In this document: one piece after another, positions 5,877 to 6,356 of the stretch
How positions within the stretch are numbered: the first letter of the stretch is position 1
How the letters are laid out: each line of letters begins with the position of its first letter
Assembly: GCA_019314185.1 (NCBI GenBank)
Contig: JAFCZU010000363.1
Location: 1 to 6,356 of the forward strand
DNA from: Deltaproteobacteria bacterium
Lineage (GTDB): Bacteria; Desulfobacterota; Desulfobacteria; Desulfobacterales; ETH-SRB1
Reading direction: 5' to 3'
DNA length: 6,356 bases
Notes under the pieces: generated by a model
What the model saw: only the letters and a program-made list of their open reading frames with translations
Told to the model about the DNA's origin: nothing
Databases searched by the model: none
Program-made: the position numbers and the translations under genes

Positions 5877-6356
5877 TTTTTTCCTCCCCAGGCAGAAGCA
5901 TACCGTCTTCAAGGGTAAAAATAACCTCTGCTTCCTTCATGATTTTTGGATCATGTGTTGAGAAGATGAAAGTAGTTCCGAACTCATCCCGCATGGAACG
6001 CATAAGTTGAATGACATTTAGTGCAGATTTTTTGTCAAGGTTTGCCGTGGGTTCATCTGCCAGCACGAGTTTTGGCTGAGTCACAAGAGCGCGGGCTACT
6101 GCTACGCGCTGCTTTTGTCCGCCTGAAAGCTGGTCCGGAAATTTGTCTTTTTGCTCAAGCATACCTACAGATTTTAGAACTTTGTGGACAGCTTCGCTTC
6201 TCATTGATTGAGATATGTTTTTTATCATCACAAGGGGGTATTCGATATTCTCATAGGTGGTCAGGACAGGAAGAAGATTAAAGGACTGAAAGATAAAACC
6301 GAGCGCAGAACCGCGGAAAGCAGCGCTTTGCTTACGATTTAAAAGATTTATATGCT
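5860..6356 (-). CDS. ABC transporter ATP-binding protein, LolD/MacB type (5'-partial)
   Basis: This is the cytoplasmic ATPase that powers the adjacent permease. The last 164 residues are present, reading in frame from 6354; the Walker A motif and the N-terminus lie beyond the window. Visible elements in order, by residue of this fragment, are: the Q-loop in GFIFQSFNLLP (Gln at 23), the signature LSGGQ (76-80) followed by QRVAVARAL, Walker B LVLADEP (Asp 100, Glu 101), the D-loop ANLD (104-107) and the H-loop THD (His 134). The FNLLPVLTTYENIEYPL stretch after the Q-loop is characteristic of the LolD/MacB/FtsE branch that partners with FtsX-fold permeases. The short C-terminus ending EKNEQNI has no extra regulatory domain. 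It is first of the visible minus-strand operon; any promoter is upstream, outside the window. All visible catalytic motifs are intact. Confidence 0.95.
   Translation of the reverse strand, partial: HINLLNRKQSAAFRGSALGFIFQSFNLLPVLTTYENIEYPLVMIKNISQSMRSEAVHKVLKSVGMLEQKDKFPDQLSGGQKQRVAVARALVTQPKLVLADEPTANLDKKSALNVIQLMRSMRDEFGTTFIFSTHDPKIMKEAEVIFTLEDGMLLPGEEKNEQNI
5883..5889 (-). promoter_or_regulatory. Strong ribosome binding site of the permease gene
   Basis: GGGGAGG on the minus strand precedes ATG 5876 by 6 nt of pure A. It sits inside the final codons of the ATPase gene, indicating translational coupling, and it settles the permease start. Confidence 0.75.

Overview
The window (about 40% GC by eye) looks like chromosomal DNA of a Gram-negative bacterium. 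The most likely source is a deltaproteobacterium (Desulfobacterota, possibly Desulfobacterales). This placement is an inference from the CtpA/divergent-deacetylase gene pair, the Lol/MacB-like export operon and the type of intergenic repeats. No marker gene confirms it.

Layout. Positions 1-2139 carry two plus-strand genes that overlap by 8 nt. The first is a carboxy-terminal processing protease (CtpA, peptidase S41) that enters from outside the window. It is interrupted near 527-531 by what looks like a 20-nt deletion. The second is an intact, membrane-anchored divergent polysaccharide deacetylase (DUF610/YibQ family). Positions 2140-2317 are a non-coding gap between convergent genes, with an 11-bp inverted repeat and a pair of imperfect 18-bp direct repeats. 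Positions 2318-6356 are a minus-strand operon, transcribed right to left: ABC ATPase (5' end outside the window), FtsX/MacB-type permease, LolA-like outer-membrane lipoprotein-sorting protein (split by a small frameshift near 4143-4146), and a predicted outer-membrane beta-barrel protein.

How the genes fit together. The plus-strand pair belongs to the cell-wall maintenance neighbourhood often seen as envC-ctpA-yibQ. The minus-strand operon has one component for each layer of a Gram-negative envelope: cytoplasmic ATPase, inner-membrane permease, periplasmic LolA-fold carrier and outer-membrane barrel. This suggests a dedicated route moving a lipoprotein or lipid from inner to outer membrane. 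The substrate cannot be read from the sequence.

What stands out. Two independent reading-frame lesions occur in 6.4 kb, which means either gene decay or sequence/assembly error. The two gaps on either side of the LolA-like gene are filled with degenerate 7-bp repeats, and a REP-like palindrome sits on the start of the beta-barrel gene. No RNA gene, CRISPR array, transposase or clear riboswitch was seen.
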